64,000 nt of DNA from Chitinivibrionales bacterium (GCA_014728215.1 WJLZ01000032.1:1-64000); one strand, 5' to 3'; positions 27,289-35,726 are shown, numbered from the stretch's first letter. The notes: a model not told the origin generated them from the sequence alone. Made by a program: numbers and translations.

Positions 27289-28086
27289 ATGATCACGAAA
27301 ATAATATATTGCACACTTTTTCTGACGGTCTTTTCTGCAAGTCTGCATGCAGTACCGTCCTATTTGTGGTATGCGACCCACAGTATAGAGGATTATTCTG
27401 TTAATGGCTCGTGCGGCTGGTTAGATCCTATGAAGCCTCATGATGAAGCTGACGGCTTTGCTGCCGCTGTACAAGGTCATAATATAACCAATAGCTGGCT
27501 CCGTTACAATCGGAGGGATTCCGAGTGCACGGCATTCAGATGGTCGGGAACATCCGCGGAAACCAATAATGTCGATTTTCTGTTTTATTCCGGCCATGGA
27601 TGGGGAGATGGCCCCTATCTTGGGTGCAATGGTGCGTACCTGATTACCTGCTGGATTGACATACAATTCGGAGGATCGGGATATCTCAAGTGGGTACAGG
27701 CCTCAGCCTGTGAATGGTTTGTCGATGAGATGTATGATAGGGCCGGTTCGGGATTAAATGAGCATGAGCGGTGGGGTCCCGCATTCAAAGGGGTTCACGC
27801 TGTCCAGGGCCATCGGGCCGCGACATACGATCATAATTATTCCAATGAAATCTCGGATGAATTCTGGGACCGCTGGGTGGACAATGGAGAGTCGCTCTAC
27901 TGGTCGTGGCGCCAGGCGCAGATCCATTGGATATACACGGTTACCGGCTATCCCGGTCTTCAGCCGGCAACGGGAGCGGCCAATTCCACCTATGGCTATG
28001 AGACCTGGGCCGCTGCGGGAAATGAAATGGCGCCGGACGGCATGGGGTGGCTCGGTTGGGCGACTGTCGGTGATCCTGATTATTAA
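27289..28086 (+). CDS. Secreted clan CD cysteine-peptidase-like protein (DUF6345-like)
   Basis: The start at 27289 has AAGGAG upstream and yields a clean signal peptide ending SASLHA. The mature protein carries a clan CD-type dyad: His103 in DFLFYSGHGWG and Cys141 in WVQASACEW, the spacing and strand context seen in caspase/gingipain/C13 folds and in DUF6345 proteins. It is 265 residues long and rich in Trp. Its partner, a secreted protein, follows 36 bases later. Protease activity is inference; the fold assignment rests on these two motifs. Confidence 0.6.
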   Translation: MITKIIYCTLFLTVFSASLHAVPSYLWYATHSIEDYSVNGSCGWLDPMKPHDEADGFAAAVQGHNITNSWLRYNRRDSECTAFRWSGTSAETNNVDFLFYSGHGWGDGPYLGCNGAYLITCWIDIQFGGSGYLKWVQASACEWFVDEMYDRAGSGLNEHERWGPAFKGVHAVQGHRAATYDHNYSNEISDEFWDRWVDNGESLYWSWRQAQIHWIYTVTGYPGLQPATGAANSTYGYETWAAAGNEMAPDGMGWLGWATVGDPDY

Positions 28087-28122
28087 TTAAATTCGAGGAA
28101 ATTAACGAGGAAGGAATACTTT

Positions 28123-29115
28123 ATGATAAAGAGAATTATGTTTCCGATCACTTTCCTGTTGCTGGTGATCGGGAACACACACGCTGCAGACCTGGAAAAA
28201 AACGAGTTGGTCGATACTTTTCTTAATTCCTGTTCAACAACGAAGCTGCCCCTGTCGGCAGATCTTACCTCATTCGGTATACGCAATGCCGAACGCGTTA
28301 CCGAACGGCCGGTTGCATACAAAGTTAAAAAAACGCCCTACTCGGAAAATCGCCTTCTTGAAATTTCAGCGATAGTAAATTGTGCTTCGAGCGGTGAAGT
28401 CAAAACCAGAGGCGCCTGCACAATCGTTGAAAATGCCGATAACAGCGTTCGTACCGGATATGACGAACAGCGGGGGCGGTATTTCTATTATAATAGTACC
28501 ACCGAGAAAAAACCCCTTGCAAACACCGGCAAGACCGAACTCAGTGCATTGAAAGCTGAGGCACAGAAATATCTTAATGAGCTTCTCGGGAATGATGCCG
28601 GGAATTTCGTATTCGCCAATACCGAAACGGATTGCGTTCAGGTGCGCGGTGATGCCATTCCCGTGATTTCTAAACAAAGCTATCGATTCACCCGGAAAGT
28701 GAATGGACGGCATATTATCGATAATACCGCTTTTTTCAAAGCCACCTTTGCGGGGAACCAGGAACTGTGTGCCATGGAGTTTTCAAATCCGGTTCTGGAA
28801 CCGGTGCAGATAAAAACGATGGTCAAGCCCGGGGTGACGGGTGAACGCCTTACGAAATGGGCAGAGAATAAAGAAAATGCAGTTGCACCACCAAATAATA
28901 AAATCAAGGTGAACCGTGTGTCTTCACTGAAACCGGTCGAATCGTATTTGGCAATGACGGAAGGGGAAGAGGTTTATATTGTTCCTCACGTCTCATTCTG
29001 GTCGGAGCTCAATTTAGACAATGGAGATTCATATAGAAGGTTCATTCATCTTTGCATGGATGCTCAACGGACGCCGAATCTCGATGAGGCCATGATCGAG
29101 AACACAGGCAGATAG
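28123..29115 (+). CDS. Secreted protein, possible propeptide- or inhibitor-like partner
   Basis: A signal peptide (FPITFLLLVIGNTHA) opens a 330-residue protein I cannot assign firmly. A central stretch (SYRFTRKVNGRHIIDNTAFF then KATFAGNQELC) resembles the core of FTP/PepSY-type protease propeptides. It is co-directional with the clan CD-like gene, 36 bases apart, with its own AAGGAA site, and a 13-bp hairpin ends the pair. In several DUF6345 proteins a propeptide-like region precedes the catalytic part in one chain, so here the two may be split. This is a hypothesis. Confidence 0.5.
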   Translation: MIKRIMFPITFLLLVIGNTHAADLEKNELVDTFLNSCSTTKLPLSADLTSFGIRNAERVTERPVAYKVKKTPYSENRLLEISAIVNCASSGEVKTRGACTIVENADNSVRTGYDEQRGRYFYYNSTTEKKPLANTGKTELSALKAEAQKYLNELLGNDAGNFVFANTETDCVQVRGDAIPVISKQSYRFTRKVNGRHIIDNTAFFKATFAGNQELCAMEFSNPVLEPVQIKTMVKPGVTGERLTKWAENKENAVAPPNNKIKVNRVSSLKPVESYLAMTEGEEVYIVPHVSFWSELNLDNGDSYRRFIHLCMDAQRTPNLDEAMIENTGR

Positions 29116-29127
29116 TTGATACCTCCA

Positions 29128-29158
29128 GGGAATTACCGGCGGCATGCCGGTAATTCCC
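29128..29158 (+). terminator. 13-bp perfect hairpin after the secreted pair
   Basis: GGGAATTACCGGC (29128-29140) and GCCGGTAATTCCC (29146-29158) form a perfect stem with a 5-base loop, 12 bases after the stop. The T tract that follows is short (CCTTTCC), so it could be a factor-independent terminator with weak tract or an mRNA end stabiliser. Confidence 0.6.
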
Positions 29159-29461
29159 GGCCTTTCCGCAGGCTCCGGAAATGGCCGGTTACCAATGGCG
29201 TAGTGGAATTGTTCGGCAAGGCTGGAAGTTTGGCTTTTACTGTTGCTGCAAGTAAATGGCTTAAAAGCAACAGATTATTCAACACATAAATTGGTGGTCA
29301 AGCTTGTCCCCGTGAAACCGGGAGCGTTACGGTTGGCGGGAATTCGTTGTTTGAATTCCTGTTTGGCTTTCGTGTTTACGGCGCATTCAACAGGCATAAA
29401 GCGGATAGTCGTGAAAAAGTAAAAGTGCTTAAATACAACCAGGAATCGAAAGGAGATTGTT
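29159..29461. other. Intergenic stretch without recognised content
   Basis: About 300 bases between the hairpin and the DUF1508-like gene. Open frames exist but none has protein-like composition or a ribosome binding site. I see no repeat, RNA gene or promoter that I can defend, apart from AAAGGAG directly before the next GTG. Confidence 0.4.
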
Positions 29462-29797
29462 GTGGCAGGCAAGTTTATCATTCAGAAAATGAATGACAAC
29501 GAGTATTATTTCAATTTAACGGCAGCATCGGGAGAAAGGATCCTTACAAGCGAGAAATACGAATCAAAAGGGCAAACATTGAAAATGATATCAGCCGCCA
29601 TACGGAACGCTCCTGTTAACAAGAGATATAAAAAGAAAGTGTCGGGACTCAATAAGCCGTATTTCATACTCAAAGATGCACAGGGGGTCATTATCGGTGT
29701 AAGTGAAATCTACAGCACCGAAGCGGCTCGGGACAATGGGATCGTGTCGGTCAAAAAAGCAGCGCCCTGGGCGTCAATTGATGATTTTACGATGTAG
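29462..29797 (+). CDS. DUF1508/YegP-like small protein
   Basis: The 111 residues begin GKFIIQKMNDNEYYFNLTAASGERILTSE, matching the YegP/DUF1508 pattern (F.i.k...G.y.F.L.a.nGe.il.Se.Y), with a second copy of the motif (KPYFILKDAQGVIIGVSEIY) in the C-terminal half. Start is GTG behind AAAGGAG. Family function is unknown. Its neighbours are non-coding on both sides, so it is probably monocistronic. Confidence 0.75.
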   Translation: MAGKFIIQKMNDNEYYFNLTAASGERILTSEKYESKGQTLKMISAAIRNAPVNKRYKKKVSGLNKPYFILKDAQGVIIGVSEIYSTEAARDNGIVSVKKAAPWASIDDFTM

Positions 29798-29896
29798 GCG
29801 AATCGCGACTTCAGGAGACGGAGCTAGTTTAGAAGTTTAAGGAATCATCTCCAACCCCGATTCCGTCACGATCCGGTGCGGCTTAAACGACACCGG

Positions 29897-30007
29897 CTAC
29901 CACTCGAATCCCGTGCGGTTGCGGGGATCGTTGCGAAAGGCATAGCGTCCTGCGCTGCGGATTTCACGTTCGGCTACCATGAGAAATGTCCAGGCTTTGT
30001 TGCAATA
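29897..30007 (-). pseudogene. Possible gene remnant (37 codons)
   Basis: On the minus strand this open stretch reads as a protein-like segment (KAWTFLMVAEREIRSAGRYA then FRNDPRNRTGFEW) with no start, and a stop on either side. Its codon composition looks coding, unlike the flanking bases. The source family is not recognised. The 600-base gap holds nothing else I can name except a small hydrophobic ORF nearer 30200. Confidence 0.25.
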
Positions 30008-30190
30008 CTATTTTTAATGCCTGCATAAGTATTGTTCAATGGTCTTCCGGAAATTTTGCCATACTTACTCCTGCTCAGGCATTGCTGACCATGAAACAAT
30101 ATCCTTCGATACGTAATCTGGAAAAGTATATAAGGAGAATCATTAATCTTTGATTCTTTTCGCCGGCATTACAACTGGAATACCATTATA

Positions 30191-30292
30191 TTATGTCCTG
30201 TACGATAAAAAGCAGATGTTTATGATGTTTATTAAGAGGCAGATTAAGATGAGATCAGGGATGAGTCCCACCTTGTTGTCGCGTTGAAGCAT
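30191..30292 (-). CDS. Candidate 33-residue single-helix membrane peptide
   Basis: ATG at 30292 is preceded by GAGAGGAG, a strong site. The peptide has a charged head (MLQRDNKVG) and one hydrophobic helix (LIPDLILICLLINIINICFL). The leader in front contains an 8-bp hairpin (CTATGCGC/GCGCATAG, 30337-30357), a 7-bp hairpin (about 30389-30406) and three tandem octamers. Size, hydrophobicity and a structured leader resemble type I toxins or small membrane regulators. It could equally be chance. Confidence 0.35.
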   Translation of the reverse strand: MLQRDNKVGLIPDLILICLLINIINICFLSYRT

Positions 30293-30306
30293 GGTTTTTT
30301 TCTCCT

Positions 30307-30330
30307 CTCGTATGCTCGTACGCTCGTTTT
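30307..30330 (+). repeat. Three tandem 8-nt units (CTCGTNYK)
   Basis: CTCGTATG, CTCGTACG and CTCGTTTT follow each other at a strict 8-base period, just upstream of the small minus-strand ORF. Unit length equals that of the tandem octamers at 24375 and 47492 although the sequence differs. Confidence 0.45.
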
Positions 30331-30444
30331 CCCTCCCTATGCGCACATTGCGCATAGCTATAAAAAAGCATTTACAACGTGGGGTACAAGGGGTGGAAAC
30401 CCCTTCCATCCCTTAATCTAAATCATTTGTTAATTATGAAGACA

Positions 30445-31029
30445 TTAAAATTTAAACGTCGCTGCGGCAACGACGGTTTTTCCGATGGGGTCTGCGCCCA
30501 GTTTGATATCGAACCGGTCGGCGTTGCTGAAAGTGAGTTTTTCGTTGAACCGCTGTGCGCCTTGGTAAGCGTCGATGATACCGAAGACATAGCTTGACGC
30601 TGCCAGAGTGAGGGCCGCGCCCAGGATGACTTTTTCTTCGGTGGGAAGTCCCCCCTGTTCATCGTCGGGTTTAAGGGCGGTGGCTTCATGGTAAATATTC
30701 GTTGGATCGCCGGTTTCGCTGTATTCCCGGACATAGAAGGTATCGGTATTGAGTTTTTCCCACCGGGAGAGCATATAGTAGGTGGTAAAGAGGCCCGTAT
30801 AGAATGCCGAACCGGTGATAACTCCTCTGAAAAATTCCCGGTTGTATAACTGTCCGGTACCCGGAAGGGATGCCGAGAAGAATGCCGAGGCCAGCGGATC
30901 TTTGGGGATGGCATCATAGTTGTACCTGGAAACCTCAGGCTGTAAAACGACCGTACTCTCAGCCTCCCCCGCGTGGGCGGGAAGGCCAAGAGCGGTACAA
31001 ATCATGAGCAAAATAATAGTGTGTTTCAT
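30445..31029 (-). CDS. DUF5683-like secreted/envelope protein
   Basis: The 194 residues start with a signal peptide (TIILLMICTALGLPAHAGEA). The core ASAFFSASLPGTGQLYNREF and the following hydrophobic helix match the DUF5683-like pattern of the genes at 14837 and 16414. A second hydrophobic segment lies near residue 140. It ends a minus-strand run (beta-barrel protein, lipoprotein, this gene). Function unknown. Confidence 0.65.
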   Translation of the reverse strand: MKHTIILLMICTALGLPAHAGEAESTVVLQPEVSRYNYDAIPKDPLASAFFSASLPGTGQLYNREFFRGVITGSAFYTGLFTTYYMLSRWEKLNTDTFYVREYSETGDPTNIYHEATALKPDDEQGGLPTEEKVILGAALTLAASSYVFGIIDAYQGAQRFNEKLTFSNADRFDIKLGADPIGKTVVAAATFKF

Positions 31030-31040
31030 ATTGCTATTCT

Positions 31041-32066
31041 TTAATATACTTTGTGTTCTTTGTGTTCGATCACGTTTCCGTCTTTGTCATAGAAGGTCGC
31101 TTCGCCGTCACCCATTTTTTCATCGTGGGTGAACTCTATCCGTAATATTCCATTGGGACCCCCTTCGTACACCTTCCCTCGCCGCTGATAATCACGTTCA
31201 AAATAGATCCGGAAATAGAGCTGGTCCGATTCGCTGTCTTCCCAGGGAAGGTAGAATTCGACAATACCTTCGTTGTCCTGATAGCGGTGGTATGGTTTGG
31301 CTTCATCGAGGGTGTTTTTATGAATGACAGTCAGATAATAAGTGAAGGAACGCGAACCTTCATCATGATGATCGCCGGTTTTGGCGTCGTAGTAGTGGCC
31401 CTCGCCGGACTGAGTATAATTTATTCTATCGATCGAATCGAGTTGGAAGGAGGTGGTATCGCCTTTACCGAGGAAATCGGTTTCACTGATATTTTTTGCC
31501 CAGAACCATGAATTTCCGGGTTCCAGCTCTCCGAGGACCGGGTTGGAGAATTGGATGTGCACCTGAAGGGAACAGACTTCATTTCGTTTATACCCCTGGG
31601 TCTGACGTTCCCGTCCGATAAAATACCAGGAATAAACGGCGTCGATCAGATTGGTTTGCAGTTGAGCGAGTGAATCAATACGGTCGCCGGTATAACGGGC
31701 TTTGACTTCGGCGTATCCGGTTGCAAGGCGGTCGGGATCTTCTTCGGTAGGCTTGTCGTTTACTTTTTCAAAGTAGACGAGGGTATCGCCACTCCAGGAG
31801 ATACCGTTGTCGACCATCCAGTCTTCGGCCGCCCCCGACTGGGCTTTGGCCAGCCGTTTTGCCATGCCCTGGCCGCTGGAGACCGCTGCTTTGACCGTTT
31901 CCTTGTTGTTGTTTTCTTCGTTGATCGCCTCAGGACGTTCCATGGCCTTGCCGATATTGGCGAAAAGTTTCAGACCCCGCTGGCCTGCACCAAAGGGATT
32001 GAGACCGCAGCCGGCAAAGACCGTACAGATTATCGCACCAACGATAAGCGATTTGAGTAGACGCAT
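31041..32066 (-). CDS. Secreted lipoprotein, function unknown
   Basis: The start at 32066 has AAGGAGGGAG upstream and gives a lipoprotein signal (LIVGAIICTVFAGCGLNPFG); an ATG 48 bases earlier lacks this. The 341 residues have no domain I recognise. The C-terminal 80 residues are beta-rich with MORN-like traits (GRIYEGGPNGI-type, GEATFYDKDGNVIEHKE). It is followed 11 bases later by the DUF5683-like gene and probably forms a unit with it. Confidence 0.65.
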   Translation of the reverse strand: MRLLKSLIVGAIICTVFAGCGLNPFGAGQRGLKLFANIGKAMERPEAINEENNNKETVKAAVSSGQGMAKRLAKAQSGAAEDWMVDNGISWSGDTLVYFEKVNDKPTEEDPDRLATGYAEVKARYTGDRIDSLAQLQTNLIDAVYSWYFIGRERQTQGYKRNEVCSLQVHIQFSNPVLGELEPGNSWFWAKNISETDFLGKGDTTSFQLDSIDRINYTQSGEGHYYDAKTGDHHDEGSRSFTYYLTVIHKNTLDEAKPYHRYQDNEGIVEFYLPWEDSESDQLYFRIYFERDYQRRGKVYEGGPNGILRIEFTHDEKMGDGEATFYDKDGNVIEHKEHKVY

Positions 32067-32455
32067 AGCTCCCTCCTTACATATGTGGTTATCTATAAAT
32101 TTACATTTTTTCATTCGGGCCAGAAAACTACAATGGGCATGGAACCCAGGTAGTGAAAGATTTTTTTCAGTAATGCGATCATGGTTCAGTCCTTTTCTTT
32201 ACTTCTGTCATTCTGCCTCCGGGTTCTGTGATGCAAAGGGTATGCCATGAAGACAGGCTGGTTGTAAGATGTGAAATAATAATAAGTTACAGGTATTTGT
32301 GTGAAATCGTGGCATAGGTAAGTGTCACCGGTGATACGAAATATCGATGGGTTGTGTCAAAAATGATACTGGGAAGATTTGGAGTGGAGAAGTGATGGGG
32401 AAGTGGAATGCCGGGTTTCGTCGTTGGCTTTTTGCCCATTACTCCAGTTCTTTCT
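32067..32455. other. Intergenic region with one dyad
   Basis: About 390 bases between two minus-strand envelope genes. It contains the near-palindrome at 32322-32337 and, near 32375-32450, loose GGAGT/ACTCC-rich sequence akin to the octamer repeats. A minus-strand promoter for the lipoprotein gene is expected here but I cannot place it. Confidence 0.35.
32322..32337. promoter_or_regulatory. Near-palindrome GTGTCACCGGTGATAC
   Basis: A 16-base dyad with one mismatched pair. It shares the pattern GTRTCAYYGGTGATAC with a second intergenic dyad at 33709-33724, so both may be sites for one regulator. Confidence 0.35.
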
Positions 32456-33514
32456 TCAGAAGTCCCATCCGAATCCGAGCATGAGATAGGGGCGGTCGGC
32501 AAAGGAGATATGGTTGATCAGGGTAAGGTCGATCCGGAGGTGGCGGGTGTTGTAGGAGAATCCCCAGAAGAGGAGGGAGAACATGAGCCGGTCGGGATTG
32601 TAGAAATCGAGATTGTCTTCGGAACCCAGTATCTGGAACAGGCGGAGGGGCAGGTCGACAGGGTTCATCATGTAGTATTCGAATCGGAAACTCCAATCAA
32701 GTTTTTTACCCCAGTAGATCCGGTAGGCCGGGGCGAGGTAATAGGTGGTGATAAGCCGCGTGTTGCCGGACGCCGAACCCTGGTTTCTGAAATTCAGCGA
32801 GGAATAGAGATTGATCCGGTGGCGGTTGTTGAAGGTGAGTCCCTGAGTGGCGAACAGACCCAGGGCCCGGTCTTCTTCAAGCGGGAACCCGTCACCCAGA
32901 TGATCGGTTATCTGTGATTTGGCCCCGTAGAGTTTGAGGCCTCCGCCCGCCTTGTAGGCGTGGCCGTTGAACGGCACGGTATAGGGACAGGACTTCAGGG
33001 TTATCAGCGAGAAATTATCACCCAGGGTCATGCTGCCGGTCTCGAATATCGGAATACCGGCATAGAGAATATCGATTGTCATGATTTGGGCAAAGGTGAA
33101 ATAAAAATCGAATATCGGCAAGGGGAGCACCGCCGTATCCATGGTGGCGCCGTCATCACGTTCCTCGATAAGTTTAACCGAGGTTATATTGGTCCGTATA
33201 CCGCCCCGCCAGGGATGGCCGATTTCGGGGGTCTCCGAAAAAAAGAGCTTATGAGCAAATCCCTTGCGGGAGATATCGTTCACCGGAGCAAAGTAACTCT
33301 TATCAGTATCCTCATTCTCCCCGGATCCATCATTCTTCTCATCTCTCTTTTCATTGTTTTTAGCCCGATCAACCTGCCCACTCGGCTCCACTATGATATC
33401 ACTTTCCCCATCCTGATCGACAAGCAGCAGATCATCGTCACCAAACGATGCGGTTGCAGCAAATCCCATAATGATAAGGCAAACAAAAACAACATTAAAA
33501 AAGCGGAAAATCAT
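32456..33514 (-). CDS. Outer-membrane beta-barrel-like protein
   Basis: A signal peptide (FFNVVFVCLIIMGFAATASF) is followed by a charged linker (residues about 30-75, Asp/Glu/Lys-rich) and about 270 residues of alternating amphipathic strands ending in an aromatic (GFGWDF), the usual C-terminal signal of outer-membrane barrels. No specific family is recognised. It faces the receiver-kinase gene divergently across 310 bases. Confidence 0.6.
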   Translation of the reverse strand: MIFRFFNVVFVCLIIMGFAATASFGDDDLLLVDQDGESDIIVEPSGQVDRAKNNEKRDEKNDGSGENEDTDKSYFAPVNDISRKGFAHKLFFSETPEIGHPWRGGIRTNITSVKLIEERDDGATMDTAVLPLPIFDFYFTFAQIMTIDILYAGIPIFETGSMTLGDNFSLITLKSCPYTVPFNGHAYKAGGGLKLYGAKSQITDHLGDGFPLEEDRALGLFATQGLTFNNRHRINLYSSLNFRNQGSASGNTRLITTYYLAPAYRIYWGKKLDWSFRFEYYMMNPVDLPLRLFQILGSEDNLDFYNPDRLMFSLLFWGFSYNTRHLRIDLTLINHISFADRPYLMLGFGWDF

Positions 33515-33708
33515 CGGTACTCCTCATCCATTGCTTGCTCCCCTGATAAAACAAAAAGCATGCCACCATTCTCCCTGTGCCGCCTTTGAAGAGGTTTTTC
33601 CGGGAATGCCGGCGGAGCGGTGCAATATATAAAGTACATCAAAAGATGGCCCGATAAAAAGCGTTTTCATTCCATCGTGAATGTTCAGGAAAGGGGGGAG
33701 AGGGAAGC

Positions 33709-33724
33709 GTATCATTGGTGATAC
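33709..33724. promoter_or_regulatory. Palindrome GTATCATTGGTGATAC
   Basis: Arms GTATCA and TGATAC are perfect around a 4-base centre. It lies upstream of the sigma-54 promoter, where an enhancer-binding activator could bind, and matches the dyad at 32322-32337. Confidence 0.4.
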
Positions 33725-33779
33725 ATTTTATCACACGATTAAAAGGGTTGCCATATAATATTGATTGGCTGTTTTTTCA

Positions 33780-33796
33780 TGGCATTTTATTTGCAT
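33780..33796 (+). promoter_or_regulatory. Sigma-54 (RpoN) promoter
   Basis: TGGCATTTTATTTGCAT has the invariant GG and GC exactly 12 bases apart, as in TGGCACG-N4-TTGCA; only the two bases after TGGCA differ from consensus. Transcription would start near 33806, 20 bases before the receiver-kinase ATG. An NtrC-type activator with GAFTGA is encoded at 37090-38445. Confidence 0.6.
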
Positions 33797-33825
33797 TAAC
33801 CCTTGCTCATACTGGAGGAATTGTT

Positions 33826-35112
33826 ATGAATAGTGATGATACTTGTATTGGTGCGGGAACTGTTTTAGTTGTTGATGATGAAGCGTTGATCAGGCAATCG
33901 GTGCGTGATATACTCGAGGATGATGGTTTTTGCGTGATCGAGGCATGTAATGGTGAGGAGTGCTGTTTTTTGCTCGACTCGCATCAGGTGGATCTGATTT
34001 TGATGGACATTCAGATGCCGGGCCGCAATGGTATGGAGACATTCAAGGAGATGATACGGGCGCGGTATAAGGTCGAGACGATCATGATATCGGGGCATGC
34101 TGATATTACGACTGCGGTGGATGCGATCAAGTCGGGGGTTGGTGATTTTCTGGAGAAGCCTTTTTCGGTGGAGCAGCTTCGGAAAAGCGTACAATCCGCT
34201 TTCAAGCGCCGGGGTGAGAACCGCAATATGGAGATATCACCCAACGGGCAGGAGAGTAGCTATGAGATCAATGATGAGATCGGCCGGGGCGGCACTGCAA
34301 CGATCTATCGAGCCGTACAGAAGGACCTGGATAAGGTGGTCGCCCTGAAAATGCTTCATCCGCACCTTACCGATCCCCTCTCCTTTGGTGAGCGTTTTGC
34401 GAGAGAGGCCCGTATTCTGGCATCCATGTCCCATCCCCACGTGATCCAGGTTTTCGATTACGGACAGATTTCAAAGAGCTATTATCTTGCCATGGAGTAT
34501 GTGGAGGGCACTTCCCTTGGGGCATATATTTCCCGGCGAAGGGGGGTTCCCCGGTCTGTTGTCGCGCTTGTTGGTATGGACATTTGCCGGGCGCTCGAGC
34601 ATGCTCATGCACGGGAGATTATTCACCGGGATATTAAGCCCGAAAATGTGCTGATTTCACGGCAGGGTTACTGCAAGCTGGCCGATTTCGGTATTGCTCG
34701 GTGGATGCAGGAGCGGGGGAAAAATATCACCGATCCGGATTTTGTTGCCGGTACGGCCGAGTTTATGTCGCCCGAGCAGGTGGAGGGCAAAAAGGTGGAT
34801 CACTTCACGGATATCTTCTCCACAGGAGTCCTTCTGTATGTAATGATGACCGGATATCAGCCCTTTACCGGAGAAAATGCGGCATCGATCATGTATTCTA
34901 TTGTCCATAAGGAGCCTGTGCCGCCAGCCGAAATGAACCCGAAAACCGGATCAAAGATGAACCGGATAATCAACAAGTGTCTTCGGAAAAAAAAGGAGAA
35001 GCGGTTCCGTTCAGCGGCTCACCTGAGTAAGGCCCTCGAATCGACACTTACCTCCAAGGAGTGTGCCGGTGCCCGTCGGATAATACAAAATTATTTCTTT
35101 GGAAAGGAATAA
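33826..35112 (+). CDS. Response regulator receiver-Ser/Thr protein kinase fusion
   Basis: The start at 33826 follows GGAGGAA; a longer frame upstream crosses the promoter. Residues about 10-125 form a receiver domain (VVDDE, acceptor Asp in LMDIQMPGRNG, Thr/Ser in MISGH, Lys in EKPF). From about 145 comes a complete Hanks-type kinase: glycine loop IGRGGTATIYRA, Lys in VALKML, catalytic HRDIKPENV, DFG, and the GTAEFMSPEQ activation segment. Aspartate phosphorylation probably gates Ser/Thr kinase output. It heads a run with DUF4390, NtrY-like and NtrC-like genes. Confidence 0.9.
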   Translation: MNSDDTCIGAGTVLVVDDEALIRQSVRDILEDDGFCVIEACNGEECCFLLDSHQVDLILMDIQMPGRNGMETFKEMIRARYKVETIMISGHADITTAVDAIKSGVGDFLEKPFSVEQLRKSVQSAFKRRGENRNMEISPNGQESSYEINDEIGRGGTATIYRAVQKDLDKVVALKMLHPHLTDPLSFGERFAREARILASMSHPHVIQVFDYGQISKSYYLAMEYVEGTSLGAYISRRRGVPRSVVALVGMDICRALEHAHAREIIHRDIKPENVLISRQGYCKLADFGIARWMQERGKNITDPDFVAGTAEFMSPEQVEGKKVDHFTDIFSTGVLLYVMMTGYQPFTGENAASIMYSIVHKEPVPPAEMNPKTGSKMNRIINKCLRKKKEKRFRSAAHLSKALESTLTSKECAGARRIIQNYFFGKE

Positions 35113-35147
35113 TGGGACAGAACTAATTATTTTAGTTAAAGAAGAAT

Positions 35148-35726
35148 ATGAATTTCATAATCGGTATACTGGTTGGCGCAAAGAGTATCGCTCTCATTGC
35201 CGGAATGATCGCTTTCGGCACGTCGGATATTACTATATCTCCACCGAAACTGGTGCTGACCCCCAATGAAATCCAGTTGAGCTGCCGGCTCGAAAACGGA
35301 TATACCAGAGATCTTCGGAAACTCTCCCAGACCGGTACTGAAATAATTGTCTACCTTTTTGTTGAAGTCAAAGAGGAGGATTCCAGAGAGCTTGTCGCCA
35401 AGGTATCATCCGAACACACGCTCTTCTATAACATGCTCGATAAGGAATATGTTGTGTACCGTCAGGAGAACGATGCAAAAGAGACCTTCGGCGAACTCGA
35501 TTCGGCCCTTGCCGTGGTATCCACATTCACCAGTGTGCCGGTAGTATCGATCCATAAAATAGAGGCAACGGGCGATTACTTTTTTGAAATTTATTCGATT
35601 TTAGGAAAAACAAAGATCGAGGCGCTTGATGATAAGGAGATCGATTTGATGTACTATTGGGATTACAAGCGTCCTTCGGTGCGCACCGAGACGTTCAAAG
35701 GCTCGGTCCTTCTGTATGGAAAATAG
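35148..35726 (+). CDS. DUF4390-like secreted protein
   Basis: An N-terminal hydrophobic signal or anchor (IGILVGAKSIALIAGMIAFG) precedes about 165 residues of beta-rich sequence. Proteins with DUF4390 are commonly encoded directly before NtrY-type kinases, the position seen here. The domain probably sits in the periplasm and may feed a signal to the kinase. Assignment rests partly on context. Confidence 0.6.
   Translation: MNFIIGILVGAKSIALIAGMIAFGTSDITISPPKLVLTPNEIQLSCRLENGYTRDLRKLSQTGTEIIVYLFVEVKEEDSRELVAKVSSEHTLFYNMLDKEYVVYRQENDAKETFGELDSALAVVSTFTSVPVVSIHKIEATGDYFFEIYSILGKTKIEALDDKEIDLMYYWDYKRPSVRTETFKGSVLLYGK

Larger units (their letters stand above)
33515..33825. other. Divergent control region, barrel protein/receiver-kinase
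   Basis: This 311-base gap holds a perfect dyad (33709-33724), a TATAAT at 33754-33759 and a near-consensus sigma-54 promoter (33780-33796) toward the receiver-kinase gene. The short open frame on the minus strand (33524-33715) has no gene-like features. Confidence 0.45.

Noticed and set aside
29275-29481. 67-codon minus-strand frame before the DUF1508-like gene
   Set aside because: It crosses the ribosome site and start of that gene and has no similarity to a known fold.
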